A stretch of DNA of 64,000 nucleotides, from the NCBI GenBank assembly GCA_035771175.1, contig CM069599.1, forward strand, positions 32,335,562 to 32,399,561, written 5' to 3'. Both the position numbers and the translations under genes were made by a program. The first letter of the stretch is position 1; each line of letters opens with the position of its first letter. The notes beneath the pieces are model-generated. The model ran no database searches. It saw nothing but the letters and a program-made list of their open reading frames with translations, and was not told the origin of the DNA. This document shows, in pieces, positions 47,583 to 59,257 of the stretch. The stretch is from Paratinospora sagittata (Eukaryota > Streptophyta > Magnoliopsida > Ranunculales > Menispermaceae).

Positions 47583-49724
47583 TCAACTGCCCTCAATCAA
47601 GGGTCGTAGAGTAGCATACCCAAGAGCTGGTTTTTTTGCTCTTGAACCATGACTTCTCCTTGGTCTTGGAATAAAAATAGATCTATAACAAACCAAAATC
47701 AATATAGTCTCTACAACAAATGAGGCAACGCTTGTCCAAACGAATATTGTCTTCCTCCATAGCCAAATAACCCTTTTAATCAGAGGAAGCTCAGAATTCA
47801 GAACAAGTGAAGCTGCATAAATTTCAGGAACACCAGCACCCGCACTGTATTCTGCTCTTTGTTCAATTGCCACCTTTATGCAGGAAGTTGGTTCCTCTTT
47901 TTCAGTAATTAATTTCCTAGTAATTTTGACGTTAAGAACTTGAGATTCTGTGGAGTAGCCAGCAAGAAGAGAAAGACTCTTGAGTAACGTCTCCAGATAA
48001 CGAAGCACCTCGCTTTTGAATTGCAACATGCATGGATAAGTTGAACTTGAAATTACCTTGCCGCTTGCAGCTAAGTGGTCTACCTTTACCTAAACAAGAG
48101 AAAATCAAAATTTACGGCAGATAAATTAATTAGTTATTTATTATATAATTTTCAGCCACAAAAACACATAATAATCAAGAAAATGTTAAAGTGATCACAT
48201 CTATGGTGTACATTGATAGAAATATTTTGATTAAGGAAAATGCTATAGTGACACCTATATAATTTGTACATCATCATTAATACATCATTAAATTGTCTCG
48301 AATCATGTACCAACACATGATTTGAGGCAATTCAATGGTGTATAAAAGTGATGTACACTTTAAATGTATAAAATGGATGTCAATGTCGCATTACTCTTTG
48401 ATTAATACACCATTGGATTGTCTTGAACGATGTACAAACACATGATTTAAGGCAATCAAATGATATATTAAAGATTATGTTTCTATCAATTTATACATAC
48501 TATAGATATCAATGCAGCGCTTCAACAAATAAGATGCAAAACTTTTTGTATATATATAGAGATAAAAAAAATATTTTATGTATGTTGGGTACCAACGTTA
48601 TTTTCTGACACTGGCACCCAACTCCATTAAATATTTTGGGGATGCATGTATATTGTGCAACATTCCTAAATATACGTGCATTCTCAAAACATTCGAGAGA
48701 GGCTGGGTGCTATTGTCAAAAAATGACGTTGACACTTAACGTATATATAGCATTACTCAGAAAGATAAAATGGTGTAAGTACTTGGAAGACACCAAGCTT
48801 CCGGTTGTAATCAGACTCCGGTAATGCTAGCGAGACATCAAGCTGGAACTTGTGATTTAGTGGGATATTATTGGTACGTGATATTCCAAGAATATGCAGG
48901 TTACTAAATTGTACATTTTCTTTGCAATTTGCTCCACATGAGACACTTGGGCAAGACATGACGGGAACAAAAGCAACTGGGCTGGTTTGGGTGTAATCGA
49001 AATTCAAATTCTCGGCAATTTGCACAGGCTCTTCAACAATGTATCGCATAACAACACCACCTATAACGAATCCTGATACTAGAACTCCTAGCAACAAGAA
49101 GTAAACATAAACAGACCAGAACAATCCCCAGCAAACTTTAATCGCTAATTTAGCAATCGATACATTCTGGCCGCCGTTCAATCTTTTTGACATAAAACGA
49201 GTGAAAATGTGGCAGATGCTTAGCAATTTCTCGATGGTACGCTTTTTAGTCCATCTTACTACGCAGAAAGGATCCAGGAGGAGCATGAAGGAGCAATAGG
49301 TTAAACACATTGGGAAGGTGAAGAAGCGAATGAACAAATTGACGTGAAAACCGATTGCTTTGGTTACTAATCCAACGAGTAATAGTATCACGCTCATCGA
49401 GAAGCCGTAAAGATGTTCAGAATTATCATGAGAATTGAAGTTGGTGAATTTAACGCCAGAACTCTCTTGATCATTAATAGAGTAATATATCTTATCTCCC
49501 ATCTTTCTGGGATTAAAGATTCTGGAACTGGGCTTGAAATTGCAACTTGAATCCTCCCAGATATTACCGAGAATTATTCCTCCACCGTGATCATCATCAG
49601 ATGGACGCATAATTTTACTAAGTACTAACTCATCATCATCATCCATTGTTTCCTCTTCCGATTCGTTAATTCTCGCATCAAAGTTGCAAAACTTGCCTTT
49701 GCATTCCATATCGAAATCACTCAA
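47583..49724 (-). CDS. Seipin (plant SEIPIN2/3 type), complete, 2 exons
   Basis: Seipins form oligomeric rings in the endoplasmic reticulum that control lipid-droplet assembly. Exons (minus): 48783-49724 and 47583-48089. The donor is CAA|GTACTT and the acceptor TTTAG|GTAAAG, joined in phase 0 as GVFQ-VKVDHL. The protein is 482 aa. It has an acidic cytosolic N-terminus (about 1-105), a hydrophobic segment at about 107-153 that plant SEIPIN2/3 carry in addition, a first core helix at about 195-225 (GLFWSVYVYFLLLGVLVSGFVIGG), then the luminal lipid-binding domain (NHKFQLDVSLALPESDYNRKLGVFQ...SSTYPCMLQFKSE). A final helix is at about 440-460 (VWTSVASFVVETILILVCY), with a basic C-terminus. The two-exon structure and the long N-terminus favour SEIPIN2/3 over SEIPIN1. 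The intron holds palindromic repeat DNA. Confidence 0.93.
48230..48740. repeat. Palindromic MITE-like repeats in the seipin intron
   Basis: Two related stem-loops in tandem. At about 48286-48340, TAAATTGTCTCGAATCATGT pairs with ACATGATTTGAGGCAATTCA around a six-base loop. At about 48412-48455 is a second, similar hairpin. The first is bracketed by AATGCTATAGTGACAC (48240) and an inverted counterpart near 48396. A further inverted pair, TGACACTGGCACCCAACTCC and GAGGCTGGGTGCTATTGTCA, spans 48605-48720. All are non-coding. Confidence 0.65.
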
Positions 49725-52650
49725 TACTGAAATAGTGCATGTAGAAATGCGTTTGTTTATAGGAGACAGATGATGAGGTGGCGTTGCCCAAAATTACGAA
49801 TACCGAGAGGACAGAATGCACCATCATGTTTGTAACTACGCAACATCACGTGGCAGGTTATCGTGTAAGGATTGCAGTGAGGGAGGATAACTTAAATGGC
49901 TGCATATATCTGTTTGTACGCATTTCAAGATGGTTTGATAGATCCTTTTAATAGACTTTGGAATGTGTAAATTGGTACTGATTTGGTCGTGCAAGGCTGA
50001 GATCTTCAAATTCGGTGCAGTTTTTGTAGTGTACCAATACATGTGTAATTAAGTAATGTATGAATATTCATATTAAATGTTAACGTAACATTACACTATA
50101 TTAATAAGTTAATAAGTAATGTATGAATATTCATATTTAAAGCTTGATTGGTGTTTAATTGTTATTTTGATTTATGTCCTTTTGCCCTTTTCATTCTATC
50201 ATTCCTCAAGCAACAACTTTATTAAAAATTAACTTAATAAATTTTCTCTTGACTTTCATTTTAATTTATCAAATCAAATCAAAATAATGTCTTTATAGGT
50301 TTTTTTTTATTTTTTATATTTCCACAGTAATAGTATAACTTAATCAAATAAATATTTTAACAATTTTTTAATGTTAACAATGTAATACTACTCAACTTTC
50401 TTTTTTACAATTAAAATTAGTTTTATAGAACTTAATTAGTCACAAAATTTATAATACCAAAAAGATATAAAAATACCGATAATGTTTAAATTAAATACCA
50501 ATAACGGGCATAAATGAAAATAACAATTGAATACACCAATCGAGCTTTAACTGCTCTTGAGAAGAATTAATGGTGTTGACATGTGGCTCAACTTGGAGAC
50601 GCCTAGGTACCGCACATATTGATATGTACAGTACAAAACTGGTCCACTTCAAATTATATATATTGCTAGGATGATAGTAGGTTGCAATCGAGTAGATTCT
50701 CTATCATTTTTAGATATTATTTGGCTTCCCATCGGGTAAGGGCGACAATTTAGCTGAAGCCCATGAGTCTAACTTATAAATGGTCCAGTCTAAATTCTAG
50801 CTCAATTATTGCATGGGCTGACTCGATCCGGTCCGGCCACCTAACCAGGTTCAAAGGCCCTGCCCAAAGGCCCAAAAAATAGACTCGATTATATATATAT
50901 ATATATTGTATATATTTTAGATTTACTTTAAATGGCAGGTCTATATTTACATGTTATCTTCCGCATTACCTCTTACGGAGTATCCAAAGCTTGTTTTTTT
51001 TTTTTTCAATGGCAGGTCTAGATTGGGCTTCTTTTTTTGCTCTTTATTCTCTATTGGTTTGTGAGAAGTGATGTCTTCTCTATAATGCTTTGAGGACATC
51101 TTGTTTTCTCATATAGGGTTTGTATGAATGGCATGGCAAGCCTCTGGTTGGCTTTTAAATGGAAAACGGAAGAGCCGATTTTTTCTGGGCTACACTTGTT
51201 CTGCCTGCCATGCTTTTGTAAATAAAAGAATATGAAACTCCTGTGTCACCTTGGGATTGAACGAGGGTTACGGAACAACTGAGCATGATGCAGCAACTGA
51301 GTATGAGAGAACAATAGGTGCCAGCAGCAGCGCAGTCAATGCAAGGAAAGACTGCTGAAAGCTCCTCAAAGAACTGCAGGAAAAATGGCCCACTAGATAA
51401 TCTTCTCAAAGAAAAAGAAAAAAGAGAAAAAGAAAAAGATTATCCGTAAGGTTTGATAGGTTGGTGATCAAGTAAGTGTAAGATTGAGAAAAATATAAAA
51501 TTTCTTACTTTCACATGGATGAATGATGGCGCCAACCAATTGAAGAAATAGGGTGACTCCAGAACTTCTCATAGATCAAAGTCTCCGCACTCTGGTAAGG
51601 GAGGGAAAGTCAGTGTAGGGAAGGACTTCTGAAGCCCTCCAATAACTGCACAGAAATGTGACCATAAAAAGAGAGAATTTAGGTGACAAACCCAGAACAT
51701 TGGGAAAAAAGGGACCTGGACACACTCAATTAGCAAAATTTTTTAAAGGTCATATTTTAATAAGGAGTTAGACATCCCTACGTTTTGAGAATATATGGCA
51801 AAGCCACAACTTAAATAAACTAAAGCATAGGGAGAAGGTCAATTACTTTGTCTCTAGGTGTTGTAAGCCATTGCAGGAACTGTCCTGGAAATTTAAGGAA
51901 AACAAAAATTATTTAGCCATTCAATTAATAAAATAGTTACCCATGGGGCTACTTGATTCATGATCTTAGATGCACTTTCTTTCACTTGAAAACAAGGGAT
52001 ACACCAAAAACAAGAAATCAGCATCAGAATCTGGCACAAATTTGACCATTTTTCTATTTGTAATGAAGTCATTTTCAGAGTTTTCAGCTTGACCTGTATC
52101 TAGAAACTCAAAAACATGTAGTCACTTGTTTCCAGATATGATACCAAAACATCTTTTGAAATTAAAAATCAGGACTCCAGTTAAAATCATTTCCCTGCAT
52201 TTAAGAATACAGAATTTTGCTCCACTTCAACAGCCTTTCATTTTTACTTGCCAGTTACATCATTACATGAAAATATGAGTTCTACTTGTTTTTTGGGTAT
52301 CTTCAACATAGATCTCAGGAAAAATTTACTCCAAGAGATCATGGGAAGAGACAGGACAAGAATTAAGGTAGTGAGCAAACATGAAGAAGACAGTCGAACA
52401 ATAAAAAAGCATGGCCCTGGAAAGGATGAAAAAGAATAACAAGTTACTCAATCATATGACACTCAAGTTTGCCACAAAAACTAGAAAAAAGAATGAAATC
52501 AAGCACCATTACTTCATTAGAGCTTGATGTTCAACATTAATTTTCCAAACTCCAAAGGAAGAGCAACCAAATTAAATGTTAAATTCTCTTAATTGACATT
52601 TTTTCCAGAAGAATTCCCAGTGATAAGACATGCAATTATTCAGAAAGTAC
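49725..52650. other. Intergenic region downstream of the RNA polymerase fragment
   Basis: Holds the seipin promoter (nearest 49725). No gene was recognised. I looked here on the minus strand for the next RPOT exon (DGSCNGLQ-type catalytic segment) and did not find it. A TA repeat is at 50891-50906. Confidence 0.5.
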
Positions 52651-53071
52651 CTGGTGCAAAGGCATATGTGAGATGGTTGTCTCTGGTGAGGAGCTTCTCA
52701 ATGCTTCAGAAAGATTTATGCAAGCTGCCAAGCACTGGAATGGATCTTCAGCACCCAGCCACCTGCGCCTCCCTTCGAGTGGTCTATCAGCTGAATCAAA
52801 TATATCATCCAAGTGATTCTCGGTAAATGCTACTCGACCATCATAGGACAATTTATCCACCCCGTCAGCATATAAGTTGGCTATATTTTCAACCACCGTA
52901 AGCCTGACTTTCCAAGAGGGCGTCCTTCTTCAAACTCAAGGATACCATGGCATAGATCTGAGCCAAGATGATTTAAACATGGATGCGTGGGATAAGCATG
53001 GCCACGGAAGTCAAGGTTGTGTGGGTAGAAGAACCCCTCTTCATCTTTCATTTTGCGAGCTACCTGCTCCC
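52651..53071 (-). pseudogene. Fragment of a T7-phage-type organellar RNA polymerase gene (RPOT-like)
   Basis: Minus-strand translation gives [19 protein letters not shown], then [40 protein letters not shown]. In a shifted frame it continues [19 protein letters not shown], then [42 protein letters not shown], ending at HMPLHQ with a plausible donor (CAG|GTACTT). These are strongly conserved blocks of plant RPOT polymerases, from the fingers to just before the DGSCNGLQ catalytic region. The frame breaks at about 52880-52890, where roughly four bases appear lost. Neither the preceding nor the following catalytic exons were found within 2 kb on either side. Intact splice borders suggest a genomic, not processed, duplicate. 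Confidence 0.82.
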
Positions 53072-55447
53072 CTAGTAAAAAGAATCAGTATAATTTCTTC
53101 TCTAGCATCTAATAGGTGCAGGAAGATAATTTTTCAGTAGTACTGGAAGAGTGAAGTTTCTCACAGCAAGTTTAAGTTCTACATCAACAAGTACACTAAT
53201 GAAAACTGTACTTACCCACAATTTAAAAAATTTGTCATCTTAATGGGGGAAGAAAGCACTTTTGGAAATACAGTAACAAGCAATTATAGAACTATTTTTC
53301 TTTTTTTTGGAACTCAATTATATAACTACTTGAAACCCAAAAAAGGCACCATTTTATACAGAATGTTACTACACCACATACAGTTCTTGTCATAATCATT
53401 TTTCCACAAATGATAACCAAAATGCACTTTAATATATGATCCAGCTTGGTGAGAGATGAAACATCTGTAATTTGCAAGATATCAGTTGTCCAGTTCAATG
53501 GCCTTTGTGTGAATGAGTGTATAAATAAATCACTTTGCAACACTTAGGTTTTGCTACTACAGTGACCCACAAATTTGTGTTTTTGGCATAAATAAATTAC
53601 AATCCAAAGATTCTTAGATGACCTATAGAGACATTCATTGATGTAAAACTTGAGAATCTGAGATAAGTTAGCTAATCAGTTGGCACTTCCAAAGATAGCA
53701 ATGATGCAGTAATTTAGTGAGCTCCTCAAGCAACAACTAGGTGAATCTCACCACATGAGCAAGAATAAGGAAAAATAAGAGCTTGCCGCTCTAGCACAAA
53801 TCTCCCTAAGAGTCGGAGACCCGTTTTATCTGAAAATTCTCAGCAACAGCGATCAACCACTTTGTTTGACTCAAACAGGAACCATGATATCTACTAATCA
53901 AGGAAATACTGTGTACAAGGCTCTCTCAGTCAACATGAGGTTGTTTCAAAATGCACAAGAGAATACTCCTGAGAATACTCCTGTCATACTCCTGGAATGA
54001 TTATCATGAATAACATTGTCAAGTCACAATAACATTAATTAAATAATATGACAAAAATAGGAAGAGGAAGGTAGACAAAGAGCACTCAAAACTCACCAGG
54101 ATGAGACTGCACCATACAAAGTTCCTTGTTCATGCAAATTGAAGTTATCTATAAATAAAACTTGGAAGAGAGAGAGAATGGGAGTGAGTGAACTTACAGT
54201 ATTATAGGTGGTTGATCCATCAATAACTTCCCAAGGAAGTACTAATGCATCCATTTCGCTCGAGTACATCAAGGAGGCATGTGATTGTAAGGTCATTAAG
54301 CTAAGAACATTGAAAGGTGTTAAAAATGAGCCCAGCACAAAAACACCAACTACATGGCAGCTGCCCACTCCCTCATGAGCATCCTCTAGTTGGTAGGGTA
54401 TAAAACAGAGATGTAAACCACCAAAAACGAAGCATCCGCAGTGCACACCAGAAAAACATAGAACTAGCATAAACTATAATTTTTTTAAAATAAATGAATT
54501 GGACTACTTCCAAGGAAAAGAAAAGGACTGATAAAACTACACAATGAGAAAACTTGAACAGATCCAGAAGCTACTTAAACAAATACTAAAACATACAGTC
54601 CAAAGAGTTCTGATGTTGTTGCCACATAATCTGAAGGACAGGAACCTTGAGCTTGTGAAACCACCGACACTTATTACACCCCTACTCTGAGGAGTTCTAA
54701 TGTATAATTGTATATAACAAAAAAAAAATTGTCCAAATAAATATTAAAAACATCAAAGTATACGATATTCTGCATCTGAGAGAGAAAAAGAAAGATGTAG
54801 ACTGTATCCATCTATGTCAAGATTCATGATTAAAACTTTCCTATCGATTCATGATTAAAACTTTTCTATTTTTGATAGGCAAATGCTAGGGTTTGAAATC
54901 ATCATCTCAAGCTTGCATATCTTACTATGTCAGACCATTGAGCCAAGGTTTAAACTCTTTTGTTTAGAGGAAACAAGACAACTATATTAAAATAAATGAT
55001 ACTAGGTACAAAAGCGGTGAGCACCAGCAGTGCTCCAAAGAATCAAAAACAGAAAATATAAAGAAGCAACTACATTAAATTGCTCCAACATCGCATCCAA
55101 CTGGATATCAAATAATTTGCTCCTGGAAATGATAAATCATGCAAGCAGTACATATACTCACAGATCACAGTATTGAACGAAATGCAACACTACCGATCCC
55201 CAGCTGGGGCAAGCCATTCATGAGTAGAATAACAAGTGAATTCATGTCATAAAGCACCAGAAAATCATGGCAATGGCCCATTGGGTACAACAGAAAAGTT
55301 CTGATGGTCCGAATATTCGGCTACTTAACAGTCATGCTGCCAAAAACTTTAGAATACAACTTATACTCTTCCAAGATCTATGGAAGAGGAAATGAAGCGT
55401 TTCCTGAGAGATCTAATAAAGTTAATAAAACTAGCGACAAACAATAG
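53072..55447. other. Region right of the polymerase fragment, no gene recognised
   Basis: A minus-strand frame at 54093-54470 (MYSSEMDALVLPWEVIDGSTTYNT before a GTAAGT donor) might be an old exon, but I could not assign it. At about 54950-55030 the minus strand resembles a LINE 3' end (TACCTAGTATCATTTATTTTAATATAG). Confidence 0.4.
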
Positions 55448-56080
55448 AACTCAACCCAATAAAGCCTTTTCTAAACTATGAGGTTGACTACATGAATCCA
55501 CTTCTTCCACACTCTATTAAGCCTAACTGGGTAAGTCTAAATAGTATAATTTCCATTAAAACTTAGTAACTTACAAGTAAGTTATATCCCTCTTGATTAT
55601 CTCTATCCATTTTATTTTAGGAGACCTCTTCCAAATTGGCAGATCTAATAATTTTCATTGTATGTCTTCAAAGTTCAAACCATCTTAATCAATTGTTTCT
55701 TATTTTATGTTCAATAGGATTGGGGGCTACTCCTACTATTTCTAAAAAATGTTCAATTTTAGTTTTATCTTTTAATGATTATCTCTATCCAATGTATTTT
55801 AGGAGACCTCTTCCAAATTGGCAGATCTAATAATTTTCATTGTATGTCTTCAAAGTTCAAAACATCTTAATCAATTGTTTCTTACTTTATCTTCAATAGA
55901 ATTGGGGGCTACTCCTACTATTTCTAAAAAATGTTCAATTTTAGTTTTATCTTTTAATATTTTAACTTTTAACATATATTTACTTGACATTCACATTTCT
56001 CTTATTCTTAATTTATTAATGTGTTGTGTCTTTGGCCTCGTTAGTACAACTTTTACTTATAACTTTTATTAAAAAACAAA
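55448..56080 (+). repeat. Dispersed repeat with a 182-bp tandem duplication
   Basis: Shares ordered phrases with the repeat at 7890-8420 (CTCAACCCAATAAAGCCTTTT, GACTACATGAATCC, TATTTTAGGAGACCTCTTCC, TGTATGTCTTCAAAGTTC). The stretch 55595-55776 is repeated at 55777-55958 with few changes. The family is probably RTE-derived (inference). Confidence 0.75.
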
Positions 56081-56929
56081 AGAAGAAAGCTCATAGTCTT
56101 AAAGGACTAGTCAACTGAGGGAATTGGATAACCTATGAAGAAAAAATACATATGACGTATTCATATAGCTCCGATTCCAAAATCTTTGATGTCGCTGACA
56201 ATTTTAGTCCTAGATTCCTGTAGATTGTCCTTTTCATTGTCAGTAATATTTTCCAACCAAATGATAGCTACAATCACTTTCTTGCAAAGGTAAACCCAAT
56301 TAACTAAGCTTATAGTGAACAAATAACTAAAATATACCAAAAAAAATTTAAGAGATACTTCAGCCATTATAACACCACTTGCATATTAAGTTGTTTAAGT
56401 TTAGAATAAATATTAGTTTACATGTACATGCACCACAAACACATACAGAGACAAGTAGAATAAACGAGCTTTCTACAATTTGCCAAAAACATCTCAAGTT
56501 CAAACACTCAAATAAAAAAATAAACCACCCAAAATCAAATCAGATGCTTGAGGTAATAAATACTAAGAAAGTAGAAAAATTGGAAAGTTAGACCTCAAAT
56601 TGCAAGTATGTGCAAGAAACAACTGATATGAACTTCACCAACAATTGTGATGAAACCCAATAACAATGATGGATTAGAACCCCAAGATCGTATAGACAAG
56701 ATTGGTTTAGCCTTGACCCGTCACCTAAGCAGATGAAAACCAAGACTACGAAAGATTGAAAACGCCACACCAAGATTCAACAATCAAGGTGATAAGTTTG
56801 GTTGTTTGAACGCCACAAGATTAACTTGATAAGTTCAAGAGTTCTTTTAAGAACCAAGAGGACACAAGACCTCACAAGATTAACTTGATCTCAAAAACAT
56901 AATGTGCCATTCAAATTCGAGCTACCCTC

Positions 56930-57290
56930 TATTTATACTTGGAACATCCCTCCAAGAATAGGAAAAGTCATAACTAAATTCAAACATAACCAGCCGCCGA
57001 TTTGGACTTCTAAAGGTAACCAGCCGCCTCTTTTGACTTCTAAAGGTAACCAGCCGCCTCTTTTGACTTCTAAAGGTGGCTAGCCGCCTCTTTGGACTTC
57101 TAAAGGTGGTTAGCCGCTTCTTTTGACTTCAAGCCGCTTCTTTGGACATCTAAAGCTAACCAGCCGCCGATTTGGACTTCTAAAGCTAACCAGCCGCCGA
57201 TTTGGACTTCTAAAGGTGGTTAGCCGCTTCTTTTGACTTCAAGCCGCTTCTTTGGACTTTTAAAGGTAACCAACCGCCAATTTGGACTTC
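56930..57290 (-). promoter_or_regulatory. LTR promoter of copy A: GCC-box repeat array and TATA box
   Basis: An array of roughly 20-30-bp units (CAGCCGCCGATTTGGACTTC type) at 56990-57290 contains six exact AGCCGCC cores and four AGCCGCT variants on the plus strand. TATA box TATAAATA (minus strand) is at 56930-56937, downstream of the array in the element's sense. Confidence 0.7.
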
Positions 57291-57309
57291 TAAACTTAGT
57301 CAAAAATAG

Positions 57310-57800
57310 CTAATTGACTAAGTTCAATGTATTTGATGACATGGACAAATTAACTTCATCAATTGCTTTGATGACATGGACTAAGCTTTGATTATTATTT
57401 GAGCCCATCTTGGTCTTCTTAGAATCAGCCCAATTCTCTTGGATTAGCCCATTTAGTGCTTCCTTGAAACGTTTGGCTCTAAGTCTTGTAATTGGACCAC
57501 TTGGAAGTGACAATGGATCTTGTGCATATTCAGCTACATTCCCAAATGTATGATCAACTTGTCCAGCTCCTTGGTTTGCATCATTCTCCCTCTCTTGAGA
57601 AGGATTTGTCCTCAAATCGTCACCTACATCAAAAGGAGACAAATCAGCGACATTAAAGCTTGCACTAACACCATACTCACCTGGTAAGTCAAGCTTGTAG
57701 GCATTATCATTGATGCGTTCCATTATTTGAAATGGTCCGTCACCCCGAGGTAGGAGTTTTGAACGTCGTTTCTCCGGAAAACGGTCCTTCCTTAAATGGA
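57310..57800 (-). pseudogene. Integrase C-terminal end of gypsy copy A
   Basis: Minus-strand HLRKDRFPEKRRSKLLPRGD, GPFQIMERINDNAYKLDLP, FNVADLSPFDVGDDLRTNPS and LPSGPITRLRAKRFKEAL are the usual end of gypsy integrase of this type. The frame runs into the leader at its start because the rest of pol is deleted, and it appears to continue into the LTR at its end. Confidence 0.8.
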
Positions 57801-58029
57801 AATAGGAAATAGAAAAAAAATGAAAATAAAAGATAGTCAAACTTATCTTAGAACCAAAGCACTAAATTGGCTAATCCAAGAGAATTGGGCTGATTCTAAG
57901 AAGACAAAGATGAGCTCAAATAATAATCAAAGCTTAGTCCATGTCATCAAAGCAATTGATGAAGTTAATTTGTCCATGTCATCAAATACATTGAACTTAG
58001 TCAATTAGCTATTTTTGACTAAGTTTAGA

Positions 58030-58328
58030 AGTCCAAATTGGCGGTTGGTTACCTTTAAAAGTCCAAAGAAGCGGCTTGAAGTCAAAAGAAGCGGCTAACC
58101 ACCTTTAGAAGTCCAAATCGGCGGCTGGTTAGCTTTAGAAGTCCAAAGAAGCGGCTTGAAGTCAAAAGAAGCGGCTAACCACCTTTAGAAGTCCAAAGAG
58201 GCGGCTAGCCACCTTTAGAAGTCAAAAGAGGCGGCTGGTTACCTTTAGAAGTCCAAATCGGCGGCTGGTTATGTTTGAATTTAGTTATGACTTTTTCTAT
58301 TCTTGGAGGGTTGTTACAAGTATAAATA
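58030..58328 (+). promoter_or_regulatory. LTR promoter of copy B: GCC-box repeat array and TATA box
   Basis: Array 58030-58270 with four exact GGCGGCT (AGCCGCC complement) and four AGCGGCT units, followed by TATAAATA at 58321-58328. Transcription would start about 30 bp further on, leaving roughly 280 bp of R/U5 before the PBS. Confidence 0.7.
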
Positions 58329-58752
58329 GAGGGTAGCTCGAATTTGAATGGCACATTATGTTTTTGAGATCAAGTTAATCTTGTGAGGTCTTGTGTCCTC
58401 TTGGTTCTTAAAAGAACTCTTGAACTTATCAAGTTAATCTTGTGGCGTTCAAACAACCAAACTTATCACCTTGATTGTTGAATCTTGCTTTGGCGTTTTC
58501 AATCTTTCGTAGTCTTAGTTTTCATCTGCTTAAGTGACGGGTCAAGGCTCAACCAATCTTGTCTACACGATCTTGGGGTTCTAATCCATCATTGTTATTG
58601 GGTTTCGTCACAATTGTTGGTGGAGTTCATATCATTTGGTATCAGAGCTTTGGTTCTAAGATAAGTTTGACTATCTTTTATTTTCAATTTTTTTTTCCTA
58701 TTGCATGCAGTAGAAAAACAAAATCATCAAAAGAAAAAAAAGGAGAAGAAAA

Positions 58753-59010
58753 GTGATTCCAGTAAGAAAATTTCCTCTTTTCAATCTTGTTTCTCACCTT
58801 ATTCATGTTCTTGATCCTGCAGTAAAAAAAAAAAAAAAAAAGAGAAGAAAAGTGATTCCAGTGAGAAAATTTCATCTTTTCAATCTTGTTTCTCACCTTA
58901 TTCATGTTCTTGATCCTGCAGTAAAAAAAAAAAAAAGAAGAAGAAGAAAAGTGATTCCAGTGAGAAAATTTCCTCTTTTCAATCTTGTTTCTCACCTTAT
59001 TCATGTTCTT
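58753..59010 (+). repeat. Tandem repeats in the gypsy leader, three units of about 99 bp
   Basis: Units starting at 58753, 58852 and 58951 share GTGATTCCAGT(A/G)AGAAAATTTC, CTTATTCATGTTCTTGATC and an A-run. Copy C has only two units at about 62870-63040. Confidence 0.9.
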
Positions 59011-59257
59011 GATCTTTTGATGAGTTTTGGTTGTTTCTCATTTTTGAATTGCTGCTAGATTATTTTGAATTAGTTTCTTGAAGTTTGATTAAGAACTAAA
59101 GGAGACACAAAAGAGTGGAAAAAGGCAAGAGTGTGTGAGACCATAAGAGGGTAAAAGCCGTTTAGAGTGAAAACACGAGTGCAAGTGTATCAAATTCTTG
59201 AGTGAAAAGTGAGGGAGTGCTTGTGAGGATTCTAACCTTGTTTTGCAGATTTTAAAT

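Larger units (their letters stand above)
56624..57865 (-). mobile_element. gypsy copy A: LTR plus pol end, interior deleted
   Basis: On the minus strand: leader sequence (57865-57790, matching the region just after the PBS in copies B and C), then directly the integrase C-terminus, then the LTR. The LTR ends at 56624 in ...GTTCATATCA. The PBS and everything from gag to mid-integrase are missing, so a large internal deletion has occurred. The junction at about 57865 joins head-on with copy B. Confidence 0.82.

Noticed and set aside
54093..54470. Possible upstream exon of the RPOT fragment
   Set aside because: A GTAAGT donor is present, but the translated sequence matches no RPOT segment I know.
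58684..59058. Repetitive protein of three similar blocks on both strands
   Set aside because: These are translations of the leader tandem repeats; the position between PBS and gag shows it is untranslated leader.
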